Part shown: positions 34,420 through 46,294 of the stretch, one piece after another
Position numbering within the stretch: position 1 is the stretch's first letter
Layout of the letters: the number at the start of each line of letters is the position of its first letter
Translations under genes and position numbers: made by a program
The notes under the pieces: model-generated
Databases searched by the model: none
Told to the model about the DNA's origin: nothing
What the model saw: the letters and a program-made list of their open reading frames with translations, nothing else
DNA from: Vandiemenella viatica
Lineage: Eukaryota > Arthropoda > Insecta > Orthoptera > Morabidae
Assembly (NCBI GenBank): GCA_031002005.1
Contig: CM061914.1
Span: 12,944,148-13,008,147, forward strand
Direction of reading: 5' to 3'
Length of the DNA: 64,000 nt

Positions 34420-34773
34420 GGGAGTGTGCATAAACCACATAGCTCCATTTTGGCCTCCTGTTAACACCCCCCCCCTCCCTCCCGCTCACGTAGCACCTAG
34501 CACGTAGCTATCTTCCGTTTTGATTCCAGAAGACCTTTTGTACTGTTTTCTCTTGTCAGACTATTGTAAATTACATACAGATCTAATTAACTGAGGTAAA
34601 TAAATACTCACATGCTGTTGTGAGTTCAGTTCCTCATTTTAACTGTGAAAAATGTTACGAAAGGAAAGTTACGTGGCCTGGCTCGGAACCCCCCCCCCCC
34701 CGCTCTCCCCACGTAACCTTCCAGCTAACCCCTCCCTCCTCTGGACTGAGTCACGTAGTTTGTGCACGGTCCC
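34420..34773. mobile_element. 354-bp MITE with TAA target duplication in the hAT right end
   Basis: Flanked by TAA at 34417-34419 and 34774-34776. Its ends are GGGAGTGTGCATAAACCAC at the left and GGGACCGTGCACAAACTACG read inward from the right. The interior is C-rich. It is related in style (GGG start, 3-bp TWA duplication, ACGT in the terminal repeat) to the MITE at 29548. It separates the palindrome from the hAT transposase remnant. Confidence 0.82.
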
Positions 34774-34777
34774 TAAT

Positions 34778-35078
34778 TAGGAATCGTTTCTTTGCAACCT
34801 TTCGTGTAAACAAACGATTGAAAAGAAGTAAAGCTCCTATTTTGTATGATAATAGATTTTAATTCAAACTTAAAAGACCGTAATACAGAACTATCGTCTT
34901 TATGCACAGTTTGTACTTTGCTCACAATTTAAAATTGCAATCACAAAATCTTTTGCGTACAATACAAGGACAACCAGTAAAAGAAAATTTAACTATTTCT
35001 GAAGTTATGGATCTAGAGGAGACTAGTGTTGGTAGTGCTGATACTAGTGAATGTGGTACTGACATAGAGGATGAATAA
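34778..35078 (+). pseudogene. hAT-type transposase C-terminal remnant
   Basis: A frame containing TIVFMHSLYFAHNLKLQ is followed by an acidic tail ending in a TAA at 35076-35078. A segment of the form (F/L)(M/L)H-N-L-(K/R)-L shortly before a variable tail is how many hAT transposases end, after the dimerisation domain. The upstream part (RNRFFATFRVNKRLKRSKAP) lies in another frame with stops. Its place 230 bp inside the right terminus, transcribed towards it, fits the standard hAT layout. Most of the gene is missing. Confidence 0.5.
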
Positions 35079-35310
35079 AATTATGTTACCTATATATATA
35101 CACTTATGAATCATTATGTGAGACATTATATGATTCAGTAAGACTTAAAACACACTTGTAAAATGGTAGTTCCTAAAATAAAACTATAATTTATCAAATA
35201 TATTGTTTTCTGAAAAAAAAATAGAAAAAAAACACGGGTGCTAGGTTTTTTTACATGTTTTTTTTTCACAAAGCTGAAAAAAATTTTTTTTTTTTCAGTT
35301 TGCAACACTA

Positions 35311-35410
35311 GTCATCTGCATAGCGAATGTTGTTTATACAGTTTCCATTCAACAGCACTGCCACATACACATCACTCAACGCCTCCCTAAAGATATACTC
35401 TGAGTTGATA
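35311..35410 (-). pseudogene. LINE reverse transcriptase, upstream piece across the insertion
   Basis: Minus-strand translation from about 35405 down reads SEYIFREALSDV, then LLNGNCINNIRYADD, ending exactly at the catalytic aspartates. It joins 19264 in frame once the inserted element and one copy of the 8-bp duplication are ignored. The LINE is 5'-truncated near 35410, where the satellite resumes. Confidence 0.88.
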
Positions 35411-35765
35411 TCAAATAATAGTGCTATTAATTATATGCTAATGAGGCCAGTGCCACCCACCACTTCTTAACCTAAGTCAGGGAAAGCCGCCTATACCATA
35501 TATTCTATTTTACGTATTCTTGTGCCCAGATTGTGAATCGTCATAATGGTGCTATTAATTATATGGTAATGAGGCCTGTGCCTAGCACCACTACTTAACC
35601 TAACTCAGGAGATGGCACGTGTATCTTCTTACGGACGCCGGTGTGAGCCCATATCGTAAATCGTCGTAATGGTGTAATTAATTATATACTAATGAGACCG
35701 CCAAAGTATCGCCGCTGGTTCATTATTTATTCCCCCAAAGGGTAGCCGCCGGGTAATTATTTATT
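35411..35765 (+). repeat. 128-bp satellite, block 2 (about three diverged copies)
   Basis: Continuation of block 1 after the LINE. The monomer cores (gtgctattaattatatgctaa) occur near 35420, 35548 and, diverged, 35671. The last copy decays into ttcattatttattcccccaaag. The monomers are more diverged than those of block 1. Confidence 0.85.
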
Positions 35766-37964
35766 TTTTCAAACCGCGGTGCGCTTTGTTTTCAGAGGGT
35801 TGGGTATAAAAACCTTTATTACATGGCCGTGATTTCTATACCGTGTTCATAAAATATAAATTATTCGTTAGTTCATCGATCTTTGCATAAAAAACATGTA
35901 TTAATCATGATTTTGTATTTAATTAAGTTGATTATGATTGAAATGCAGTCTAATATTCGCCTTTTTGGTCTTAGGCAGGTTGTCATGGGTTCGCAGTTCT
36001 AAGATATGTATAGCAAGTTTTAATCCTTAAATCATGTTTATACAGCATATCAAAGAGCAGGTAAAGTTTCTGGGGACTTAGTGCATGCGTAGTGTTCTGA
36101 GTGGGGCGTCATTAAAAAATTAAAAATAATAAAAATAAAAACAATATACATATTGCATACCATATCGGTGTGATACTGTCAACTATGCGTAGTTTTTGTC
36201 CTCTAAATCATCTGGATCATGGTGGTAATGTCATGCTCTGCAGGGATGTTTTCTTCTCCTGATAATCGAAGACTATCGCTTCTACAGAAATAGAAAGTTT
36301 ATATGGATGTGTGTGTTATTTCATTCGTATTAGTGTGTGTCATTGTTTGCTGCGTAATGTTAACTATACCAAGAAGTTTTGTAGTTCGGATTCCACAGTA
36401 AACTGAAGGACCTCTGTACTATATAGTACTACCGGATTAGGTTAGATAAAGAGGTTAGATAAAGGTTAGGTATAGAGCTGGTCGTCATCCCTGTGACGTC
36501 ACGCTTGGTGTACATCCTTCGGGAGGGCCCAAACATGTGTCAGCATATTCTTCAGTTCCACCCGTGAACATCGACAAAATTGCACTCAAGGTACAAAGCT
36601 AGTCTTTTCCTCAGATACGCGATCGAAATACTGATCTGAAGTTTCTTAGATCTGTTCTCGACCATGAGATGCATGCATGCAGGAAACTATTTTCATCACT
36701 AACGACAAAAAAAATCGTCGTTTTAGAGCGCCTTAAGCTTTGAGTTGTTAAAGTCCAATCTGTTGGAATTCCATACAATTTCAAGTATAGAAACATAAAA
36801 AAGCATATTTCTGAATCCGCTCAGTGCTCATGTCGTATTTTATATGTGCATTTTTTTAACATGATTCTATTGTATCACTTTTCAATTTTTTTAGGTTGAA
36901 TCGGACATCCTTTGAAAAGATATCTCCAATATCAATGATTAGAATGAATCCTCCAACACTCGCAGAAACCCCTCAGCAAATAACCTTACACACGCACCCA
37001 GCAACGTAACATCAACACATAGACCAAACGCGTCTCCAACAGAGTTAAAAAAGTACCTTCACTTACAGAAAAATCTCAAGATACATTCGTAATGGACCCT
37101 ACATAGATATCACGCGATACTCGCTCACATAAATTGTCTGCAAGTACGGGCTGGAAAACACTTAAAAATCACTCTAACTATTGCCTTGAGGTGTTTTTGC
37201 AAATAACTTCAAAGATGTTATTGACAGGCATTTATTCTTGGTTTCTTCGGAAAGACAATTGGAATAATACAGTTGAATGGAACATCTCAATATGCACCGA
37301 AGCGATATGTGCTTCTTCGCGATAGCCGAATAAAAATAGTGGGGGATCGGTATAAGCCACGCCCGTGAGCATACGAAGGGTGTATAACACTGCCTAAATC
37401 ATTGGCTTCATAAAAGATGGCGATTTTACGGCGTGATCATCAAGAAGAAACTGCGCAGAGGGCGAGTACAGATCGCGTCTCTGTACTGTCGCTTCATGGT
37501 GGGGTGACTGTCTGCCATTGGCCGGTTTGCATCACGCGGTGTACATGCAGTGTTTTAATTGGCCAGTTGGAGGCGTCTTTCTAGTAGGTTCCAGAACATT
37601 TCAAACCTTGTTTCTCACGACAAAACTGCTGCTCTGTGTCCTAGCATGAGGGACTCAGATATCTGCAAACATGGTTTCGTATTCCGCGACCGCTCAGGCC
37701 TGTAGCTCACCGAGGCTGGCTTGCCCTCACTAGAGTATTAAATACGAAATTATTGAAGAATTCTACAGTTTCTCACTCCAGTTGAAAACATACCTAAAGT
37801 TTGGCTTAATTTTTGAGGACCCATCTACGAGTCTAGGTATGTAACTTCTTAACCGCGCAAAGACGCTTTGGCGTCTTCATCTTGGATATTATCAAAGATT
37901 TCGTCCATTAAAATAGTATGAAACGCACCGTACAGTTAGCTTGGCCCATTAAACGCACCATTAC
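35766..37964. other. No gene recognised
   Basis: AT-rich DNA with only short frames (61-63 codons) and no domain signature. A GA/CT-poor unique stretch at 37320-37700 contains CCAAT-like ATTGG boxes near 37515 and 37558 but no recognisable exon follows. Confidence 0.4.
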
Positions 37965-38342
37965 AACGATTTATTATCTGGGCTCAAGAATACGTCCATA
38001 AGAATACATGCTATAGGCGGCGACTCCTTAGTTAGGTTAAGAAGTGGTGCATGGCACGGACCTCATTATCATATAATTAATAACACCATTATAAAGGTTT
38101 ACGATCTGGGCTCAAGAATATGTCCATAAGAACATATGGTATAGGCAGCTTCCCCTGAGTTAGGTTAAGAATTGGTGCTTGGCATGGACCTAATTATCAT
38201 ATAATTAATAGCACCATTATAACGGTTTACGATCTGGACTGAAGAATACGTACATAAGAATACATGCTATAGGCGGCGGCTCCTTAGTTAGGTTAAGAAG
38301 TGGTGCTTGGAATGGACCTCATTAGCATATAATTAATAGCAT
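37965..38342 (-). repeat. 128-bp satellite, block 3 (three copies, opposite orientation)
   Basis: The same satellite in reverse orientation to blocks 1 and 2. The landmark cgatctggnctnaagaata occurs near 38101 and 38229 with a 128-bp period; an earlier variant is at 37975. The block breaks off at 38342 at taattaatagca and the same position of the monomer resumes near 39945, bracketing an LTR-like insertion. Confidence 0.88.
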
Positions 38343-39229
38343 TGTAACATTCCCACCCACCCGGCTAATTAATTTCCTGCTACTTTATTAATTATTTATT
38401 ATCGGACCTCTTAGCTGAAGATTGACTTGCATTCTTTTCATCATTATCACCTGGTAACGGGGTTGGGGGGAGACAGTCACAAAGAAATTAAGTATGTGGA
38501 TAATTATGAATCTCACAAAATTAAATTTGTATTCTGATCATGCACATTAACACATAGGTCTATAATTGAAATAGAAACACAGTTAGGCAAGTCCATATAG
38601 TTCTCCTGATATTTAACACATGGAAATCAAACACTTTGCTTTAAAAGTTCTATGTTTTTTACACCATAACTTGTAGCGAGATTGAGCCTTCAGTACACAG
38701 AGAGAGAGAAAATTTGTCTTACATCATATTGGCAGGCCGGCGACGCAGACAGTCATCACTTCGATCACATCGCCAACTGAGCATAGACTGAGCAACACAT
38801 CTAGCAGAACTGACCAAGACTGAGGGCCTCTGGTCCCATTGTGAGGCCTTATATAATATACCCATAATGGTATTCGGGTGGGCTGATCTTCTTCTGGGGG
38901 GAGTACTGCCAACATTGGATTCTTACTTCCCCGTTGGTGGGAGGACCATCTCTGCCAAATGGGAGGGAACACAGAGTTCTACCGATGTTACCCCATCGGA
39001 GAGGTAACTTTTGTGTTTTTGGGTGGCTACAATACCATCCTATGAATTTTTTTCTACATGGCTTAGCCGCCATGACAGTATCTGTAGCCACTTGAAAGTC
39101 CTAGAATTAAAAAAATCTCTCCGCCTCACTCTTGCTAACTAATTGGAATTACTTAATCCTATGCTTATCCTAATTAATAATACTTCTTAATGTTCCTAAT
39201 TATGGCTTCAAAAAAAATGTCTTGTTACA
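38343..39229 (-). mobile_element. LTR-like segment (TG...CA, 7-bp inverted ends)
   Basis: The ends are TGTAACA (38343) and TGTTACA (39223-39229). Read on the minus strand the segment is preceded by a purine-rich run (ggggatggggggatttg, about 39233-39249) resembling a polypurine tract, which suits a 3' LTR on the minus strand. Only one such LTR is seen. A different LTR-like unit lies just to the right at 39291-39888. No protein domain is recognised in the short minus-strand frames inside it. Low certainty. Confidence 0.35.
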
Positions 39230-39290
39230 TCACAAATCCCCCCATCCCCGGTTAAAGGTGCCTTACTTGGATCAGAATTCAGGCACCATT

Positions 39291-39888
39291 TGTCAACACT
39301 GCCCACTACCGCACAACACACACTGGCGTGGCACACACTATGTTGCTGGGTCCAGCTGAACTGTGGATGGGCCGTCGTGTTTGTAAACAGACCTGCCGCT
39401 GAGGGGGTTTGGGGAGTCGGGTGGTGACGTCCTTTCCTACCTGCGCCCGTCTTCACAGCTAATCATCAGCGTAACGGTTTCTCTGTGAATACACACCCCT
39501 TTATATGTAGTTTCCTGCCAGACCCTTATGATCAGCTCAGAACAATTTGTTGCAACAGCTCAGATAATTACAACATTACATACATCTTATAAACAGGTTT
39601 TCTTAAAACTACCAAAAATTTATAGAATAATCAACTATTATATATAAAAAAACCTATTAAGGAATATAAATTACTAATACTAATGTATATGGAATTATTC
39701 ATTACAAAACAAAAGCAAGAGCTACTATTGCAAAAAAATTATGAACCCCACACAAACACAATGCAATAACAAAATTTAAAGTATTTAAAAATAATTTGGA
39801 ACATGTAAATATAACATAAAAGTGAACTCATTACTTATTATATGTCTTATTTTATACATTTGAATAACCACCATACTGAGTGTTGTCA
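39291..39888 (-). mobile_element. Second LTR-like segment with a primer-site-like sequence
   Basis: On the minus strand this 598-bp stretch starts TGACAACACT and ends AGTGTTGACA, inverted ends matching at 9 of 10 bases. Two bases downstream comes TGGTGCC, which looks like a tRNA primer-binding site start. That would make it a 5' LTR on the minus strand. Its sequence does not match the segment at 38343-39229, so the two cannot be the LTRs of one element. The whole 1.6-kb block interrupts the satellite. Confidence 0.35.
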
Positions 39889-39934
39889 TTAAAATTTTCA
39901 GTTTCCAGCTTAGATCTGTTTGGTATGAAGGGGT

Positions 39935-42900
39935 TTAATTATTATGTAATTAATAGCACCATTATGACGATTTACAATCTGGACTCAAGAATACGTCCAT
40001 AAGAATATATGGTATAGGCGGCTACCCCTAAGTTAAGAAGTTGTGCATGCCGCGGGACTCATTAGCATAATATTAATAACACTATTATGACAATTTACGA
40101 GCTGGGCTCAAAATACATCCATGAGAATACAGGGTATACGCGGCGACTCCTTAGTTAGGTTAAGAACTGGTTCATGGCACGGGCCTCATTAGCATATAAT
40201 TAGTAGCACCATTATGACAATTTACGAGCTGGGCCCAGGAATATGTCCATAAGAATACATGTTATGGGCGGCTACCCCTAAGTTAAGTTAAGAAGTTGTG
40301 CATGCCGTGGGACTAATTAGCATATAATTAATAACACTATTATGGTGATTTACGATCTGGCCCCAAGAATATGACCACAAGAATACATGTTATGGGTGGC
40401 TACCCCTAAGTTAAGTTAAGAAGTTGTGCATGCCGCGGGACTCATTAGCATAATATTAATAACACTATTATGACAATTTACGAGCTGGGCTCAAAATACA
40501 TCCATGAGAATACAGGGTATACGTGGCGACTCCTTAGTTAGGTTAAGAACTGGTTCATGGCACGGGCCTCATTAGCATATAATTAGTAGCACCATTATGA
40601 CAATTTACGAGCTGGGCCCAGGAATATGTCCATAAGAATACATGTTATGGGCGGCTACCCCTAAGTTAAGTTAAGAAGTTGTGCATGCCGTGGGACTAAT
40701 TAGCATATAATTAATAACACTATTATGGTGATTTACGATCTGGCCCCAAGAATATGACCATAAGAATACATGTTATGGGTGGCTACCCCTAAGTTAAGTT
40801 AAGAAGTTGTGCATGCCGCGGGACTCATTAGCATAATATTAATAACACTATTATGACAATTTACGAGCTGGGCTCAAAATACATCCATGAGAATACATGG
40901 TATACGCGGCGACTCCTTAGTTAGGTTAAGAACTGGTTCATGGCACGGGCCTCATTAGTATATAATTAATAACACCATTATGACAATTTACGAGCTGGGC
41001 CCAGGAATATGTCCATAAGAATACATGTTATGGGCGGCTACCCCTAAGTTAAGTTAAGAAGTTGTGCATGCCGTGGGACTAATTAGCATATAATTAATAA
41101 CACTATTATGGTGTTTTACGATCTGGCCCCAAGAATATGACCATAAGAATACATATTATGGGTGGCTACCCCTAAGTTAAGTTAAGAAGTTGTGCATGCC
41201 GCGGGACTCATTAGCATAATATTAATAACACTATTATGACAATTTACGAGCTGGGCTCAAAATACATCCATGAGAATACAGGGTATACGCGGCGACTCCT
41301 TAGTTAGGTTAAGAACTGGTTCATGGCACGGGCCTCATTAGCATATAATTAGTAGCACCATTATGACAATTTACGAGCTGGGCCCAGGAATATGTCCATA
41401 AGAATACATGTTATGGGCGGCTACCCCTAAGTTAAGTTAAGAAGTTGTGCATGCCGTGGGACTAATTAGCATATAATTAATAACACTATTATGGTGATTT
41501 ACGATCTGGCCCCAAGAATATGACCATAAGAATACATGTTATGGGTGGCTACCCCTAAGTTAAGTTAAGAAGTTGTGCATGCCGCGGGACTCATTAGCAT
41601 AATATTAATAACACTATTATGACAATTTACGAGCTGGGCTCAAAATACATCCATGAGAATACAGGGTATACGCGGCGACTCCTTAGTTAGGTTAAGAACT
41701 GGTTCATGGCACGGGCCTCATTAGCATATAATTAGTAGCACCATTATGACAATTTACGAGCTGGGCCCAGGAATATGTCCATAAGAATACATGTTATGGG
41801 CGGCTACCCCTAAGTTAAGTTAAGAAGTTGTGCATGCCGTGGGACTAATTAGCATATAATTAATAACACTATTATGGTGATTTACGATCTGGCCCCAAGA
41901 ATATGACCATAAGAATACATGTTATGGGTGGCTACCCCTAAGTTAAGTTAAGAAGTTGTGCATGCCGCGGGACTCATTAGCATAATATTAATAACACTAT
42001 TATGACAATTTACGAGCTGGGCTCAAAATACATCCATGATAATACAGGGTATACGCGGCGACTCCTTAGTTAGGTTAAGAACTGGTTCATGGCACGGGCC
42101 TCATTAGCATATAATTAATAAGACCATTATGACAATTTACGAGCTGGGCCCAGGAATATGTCCATAAGAATACATGTTATGGGCGGCTACCCCTAAGTTA
42201 AGTTAAGAAGTTGTGCATGCCGCGGGACTCATTAGCATAATATTAATAACACTATTATGACAATTTACGAGTTGGGCTCAAAATACATCCATGAGAATAC
42301 AGGGTATACGCGGCGACTCCTTAGTTAGGTTAAGAACTGGTTCATGGCACGGGCCTCATTAGCATATAATTAGTAGCACCATTATGACAATTTACGAGCT
42401 GGGCCCAGGAATATGTCCATAAGAATACATGTTATGGGTGGCTACCCCTAAGTTAAGTTAAGAAGTTGTGCATGCCGTGGGACTAATTAGCATATAATTA
42501 ATAACACTATTATGGTGATTTACGATCTGGCCCCAAGAATATGACCATAAGAATACATGTTATGGGTGGCTACCCCTAAGTTAAGTTAAGAAGTTGTGCA
42601 TGCCGCGGGACTCATTAGCATAATATTAATAACACTATTATGACAATTTACGAGCTGGGCTCAAAATACATCCATGAGAATACAGGGTATACGCGGCGAC
42701 TCCTTAGTTAGGTTAAGAACTGGTTCATGGCACTGGCCTCATTAGCATATAATTAGTAGCACCATTATGACAATTTACGAGCTGGGCCCAGGAATATGTC
42801 CATAAGAATACATGTTATGGGCGGCTACCCCTAAGTTAAGTTAAGAAGTTGTACATGCCGTGGGACTAATTAGCATATAATTAATAACACTATTATGGTG

Positions 42901-43580
42901 ATTTACGATCTGGCCCCAAGAATATGACCATAAGAATACATGTTATGGGTGGCTACCCCTATGTTAAGTTAAGAAGTTGTGCATGCCACTGGACTCATTA
43001 GCATAATATTAATAACACTATTATGACAATTTACGAGCTGGGCTCAAAATACATCCATGAGAATACAGGGTATACGCGGCGACTCCTTAGTTAGGTTAAG
43101 AACTGGTTCATGGCACGGGCCTCATTAGCATATAATTAGTAGCACCATTATGACAATTTACGAGCTGGGCCCAGGAATATGTCCATAAGAATACATGTTA
43201 TGGGCGGCTACCCCTAAGTTAAGTTAAGAAGTTGTGCATGCCGTGGGACTAATTAGCATATAATTAATAACACTATTATGGTGATTTACGATCTGGCCCC
43301 AAGAATATGACCATAAGAATACATGTTATGGGTGGCTACCCCTAAGTTAAGTTAAGAAGTTGTGCATGCCACTGGACTCATTAGCATATAATTAATAACA
43401 CTATTATGACTATTTTCGATCTGGGCCTAAGAATACGTCCATAAGAATAGATGGTATAGGCGGCGACTTCTTTGAGATCTGAGTTAGGTGTCCTGATTTG
43501 CATATGATTAATGGCGTTTCTGACAGCATGATGGATTACGATCTGGGCTCAAGAAATCGTCCATAAGAATACACAAAAAA
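39935..43580 (-). repeat. 128-bp satellite, block 4: 383-bp higher-order repeat
   Basis: About 28 monomers. From 40054 on, three monomer types alternate. Type a has cataatattaataac and caaaatacatcc, type b has attagtagcacc and gggcccaggaata, type c has tatggtgatttacg and ggccccaagaata. Type a starts at 40054, 40437, 40820, 41203, 41586, 41969, 42224, 42607, 42990 and 43373. The spacing is exactly 383 bp except for one 255-bp step (41969 to 42224), where a monomer has been lost. The neighbouring satellite blocks at 17735, 35411 and 37965 lack this order. Confidence 0.95.
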
Positions 43581-43616
43581 AAACGGCTCACGCATACAAT
43601 AGTAATCTACTGTGGA

Positions 43617-43845
43617 GAACCGAGGCTGATAGATGAGTGGTAAAATTCTAGCTCTGGCATTAGGGTGGACGCTTGTCCGATTTCTGATTCTGCAGGCCAT
43701 GGTTTGATTTTCCATTATTTCTCAAAGTATTTCTAAACGAATAACGAAATAGTTCCTTCAAAAGTCGATGTCTGTATTTCCTCCCGTTAATCGCCGCAGT
43801 CCACTCCCGGTTCTTATGACTTGTTTTGGAAACACTATTAGGAAT
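43617..43845 (+). repeat. Old, diverged SINE A copy
   Basis: The sequence follows the SINE A order with many changes: cgaggctgatagatgagtgg (head), cattagggtggacgc, gccatggtttgattttcc, gttccttcaaaag, then a 3' part near 43790-43840. No duplication is detectable at the ends. The minus-strand frame here is SINE-derived. Confidence 0.65.
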
Positions 43846-44744
43846 CAATTGGTTCTTTTAAAACAATCTTGTTTGTCTGCAAGTAGGGATTCACACAAAA
43901 ACTACTGGTGAGATTTTGGTGATCAATGTTCAGCCCGTGGTCGTGCGGATAAAACAGATTGTTTCGTTTTGATGGACGTCCGAAAGCTGAGTAATTTAAG
44001 ATGAAAATGTCCACGAATTAGTTTCAATTTTTCGTTGCATACGATTCTTTGGATTTTGATGGGGTTTCCATCAATGTACAGACTGTGGTAGATGTGAAGT
44101 CAGAAGGCCAATAAATTTAAGATAAAATTGCGCACAAGTTAGTACCCATTTTTCTATGAACGCGACTATTTCAAAAATTGAGTGTAGAATTTTGATGGGA
44201 TTTGGAACATTGAGAAATTAAGATAAAAGAGTCTGCTAATTAGCGTCTATTTAAACGCTTTTTTATTTCTTTTTACTCTCTTTTATGGCGATTTCTGCAT
44301 ACGATTAGCATCCTATTATTCAGAAGAATTAATTAATTGTCTGTTGTGTTCATATAATCTGTAGCCCATGTCGACGTTGGTTTGAGATCCAAGTTGCGGG
44401 TAGCTGTGCGTTAAACAATAAAATTTCAAAATATTGATTCAGCATGATGATTAAAACTAAATTATTAAAATTTGATTTTGTGAAGGATATTACGGATGAA
44501 TTTAGAAATTCATGTGATCGTTAAAAATCTCGCCACTGATCCACCTGTCCACCTTTTCTCCATATAATTAGTGGAATTACGGCCGTTCCTGGAATTGCAA
44601 AGAAACTTTAAAGAAATACAAAACTATTTAGAGAATTGAAAGAAATAAAGAATATGAATGAATAGAAAAATAATAGTAAGAAAGGAGAGAAGGCATCACA
44701 TGAAAATGCCTAAAAACGGAAAAATAAGAAGATTTTTATGTAAT
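43846..44744. other. No gene recognised
   Basis: AT-rich DNA with weak internal repetition (ttttgatgg, attnagataaaa recur at 43960-44230). No open frame with a recognisable domain. Confidence 0.4.
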
Positions 44745-45850
44745 AACTAGCTGGTGCCCACGACTTCGTTCGTGTTTGTAAATAATTTTGATTGACAGCT
44801 ACCGACATCTAACCACCATAATGCACAATGGGAGATTCGATGCTACTACTACACACAAACACCTATGGTTTGCGCTATATATTTATGGCAGCAAAGTGAA
44901 ATATACGGACACACATGTCTTTGGCCTTAATACGAAAATGTCCTTGATCGAAAACTTTCAGCAACTATATCACCCACACCCCCACGGCCAACGTGGTGCA
45001 CGATCTGTGAATATATTCTACTACCACACACAAACACCAGTTATCTGCGCTAGATACTTTTCGGTAAAAAGTGATATATAGGGACACACACGTCTTTGGT
45101 CGAAATGTGAAAGTGCCCCAGGTCAACCACCATATCTCTCAGACCCCCATAGCTACCGACACCTAACCACCATAGTGCACGATGGGAGACTCGATGCTAC
45201 TGCCACACACAAACACCAATGATCTGCGCTGTGAAATGGTGGCAGCATGGTGAAATATACGGAAACATATGCCTTTGGTCAAAATAAAAAAATATCTTTG
45301 ATCGACCACTTTCAACCACCATATTTCCCACACCCCAACAATTACTGAAATTCGGCCAAAGTTGTGCACGATGTGTGAATGTATGCTACTTCCACCCATC
45401 TGCGCGGGACAGTTTTGGCTAAAAAGTGAGACATATGGACACATACGACTTTGGTCGAAATATGAAAGTGCCCCAGGTCGACCACTATCAAACAGCATAT
45501 ATCCCACACCGCCATAATAAGCGAAATGTAAACACCATAGTGCACAATGGGAGACTGGATGCTACTACCACATACAAACACCAATGGTCTACGCTATGTA
45601 GTTGTGGCAGGAAAGAGAAATACGGGACATACAAGTCCATGGTAGAAATATGAAAAAGCCCTACATCGACCATCTTTAACCGCCATATTTCCCATACCCC
45701 CACAGCTATCGGCATTCAGCCAACGTTGTTCACGATAGGAAACTCGGCTCCATGTCACTACCGCATAAAAGCACGTGATCTGTGCTAGGTAATGGCGGCT
45801 GAGATGTGAAATATAGGGAAATATACGTCTAGTTTTATATATATAAGATA
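44745..45850 (+). repeat. Minisatellite of about 180-bp monomers (dimer about 360 bp) with an ACTAG terminal motif
   Basis: The block starts with actagctggtgcccacgact (44747), followed by about six monomers. Two types alternate. One is marked by aaccaccatagtgcacnatggga near 44811, 45167 and 45531. The other is marked by caangttgtncacgat near 44990, 45360 and 45722. Frames in both strands are low in information and repeated, so no gene is called. Confidence 0.8.
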
Positions 45851-46290
45851 AGATGTTTTACCACCATAAAGATGCTGCATCCTACCGTTGGTAAAGGGTT
45901 TTTTCATTGCGATTTTTCAATCTTTATCGTTGTAATGCCTTATCGCATGATGGGTACAGTGCAGGATGTTCAGTGCGACAAATTTATACTTGTTACCAAC
46001 AAAACCTCCCCCCCCCCCTCCCCCATGCAGTATGTAACAGTGACATTCATAGGAAGTCAGATTACATGAATACTGCAGTATTATTAGACTATAAGCCGGT
46101 TCATTTTTCAGCATGCCGTCAGCACAACTGCGCCAAGGCAAGACCGGGGGGGTGAGACCGCATCTTCAGTTGAGACATGGGTAAGATGAGCAGGATCACA
46201 TTTTAAGACATGAGCAATTCTTTAACTTGTTTGTGAAGGGACCAGTCAAAGATAAGAACTTAGGAGAAGAAAGACATTAAAATACGAATG
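45851..46290. other. No gene recognised
   Basis: Short frames only. A run of C residues lies at 46007-46021. No repeat family or domain recognised. Confidence 0.35.
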
Positions 46291-46294
46291 AGTT

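Larger units (their letters stand above)
19265..35310. mobile_element. 16,046-bp hAT-like element carrying a giant palindrome
   Basis: The element is flanked by a perfect 8-bp direct repeat GTCATCTG (19257-19264 and 35311-35318). Its termini are imperfect inverted repeats, TAGTATTGTAAA at the left and TAGTGTTGCAAA at the right read inward, 10 of 12 matching. An 8-bp duplication and YAGnGTTG-type ends are hallmarks of the hAT superfamily. Both subterminal regions share A/T-run motifs around aaaaaaacatg (19310-19350 and 35225-35275). The right end keeps a decayed hAT-like transposase tail (34778-35078), and no intact transposase is present. Almost all of its length is palindrome 2. It would be a very large non-autonomous hAT element. 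Confidence 0.85.

Noticed and set aside
38724..39091. Minus-strand frames as a retroviral-type gag
   Set aside because: No zinc knuckle or capsid motif is visible and the frames are short and overlapping.
17735..43580. CRISPR-like array
   Set aside because: The repeated unit is a contiguous 128-bp satellite with no unique spacers, in a eukaryotic context.
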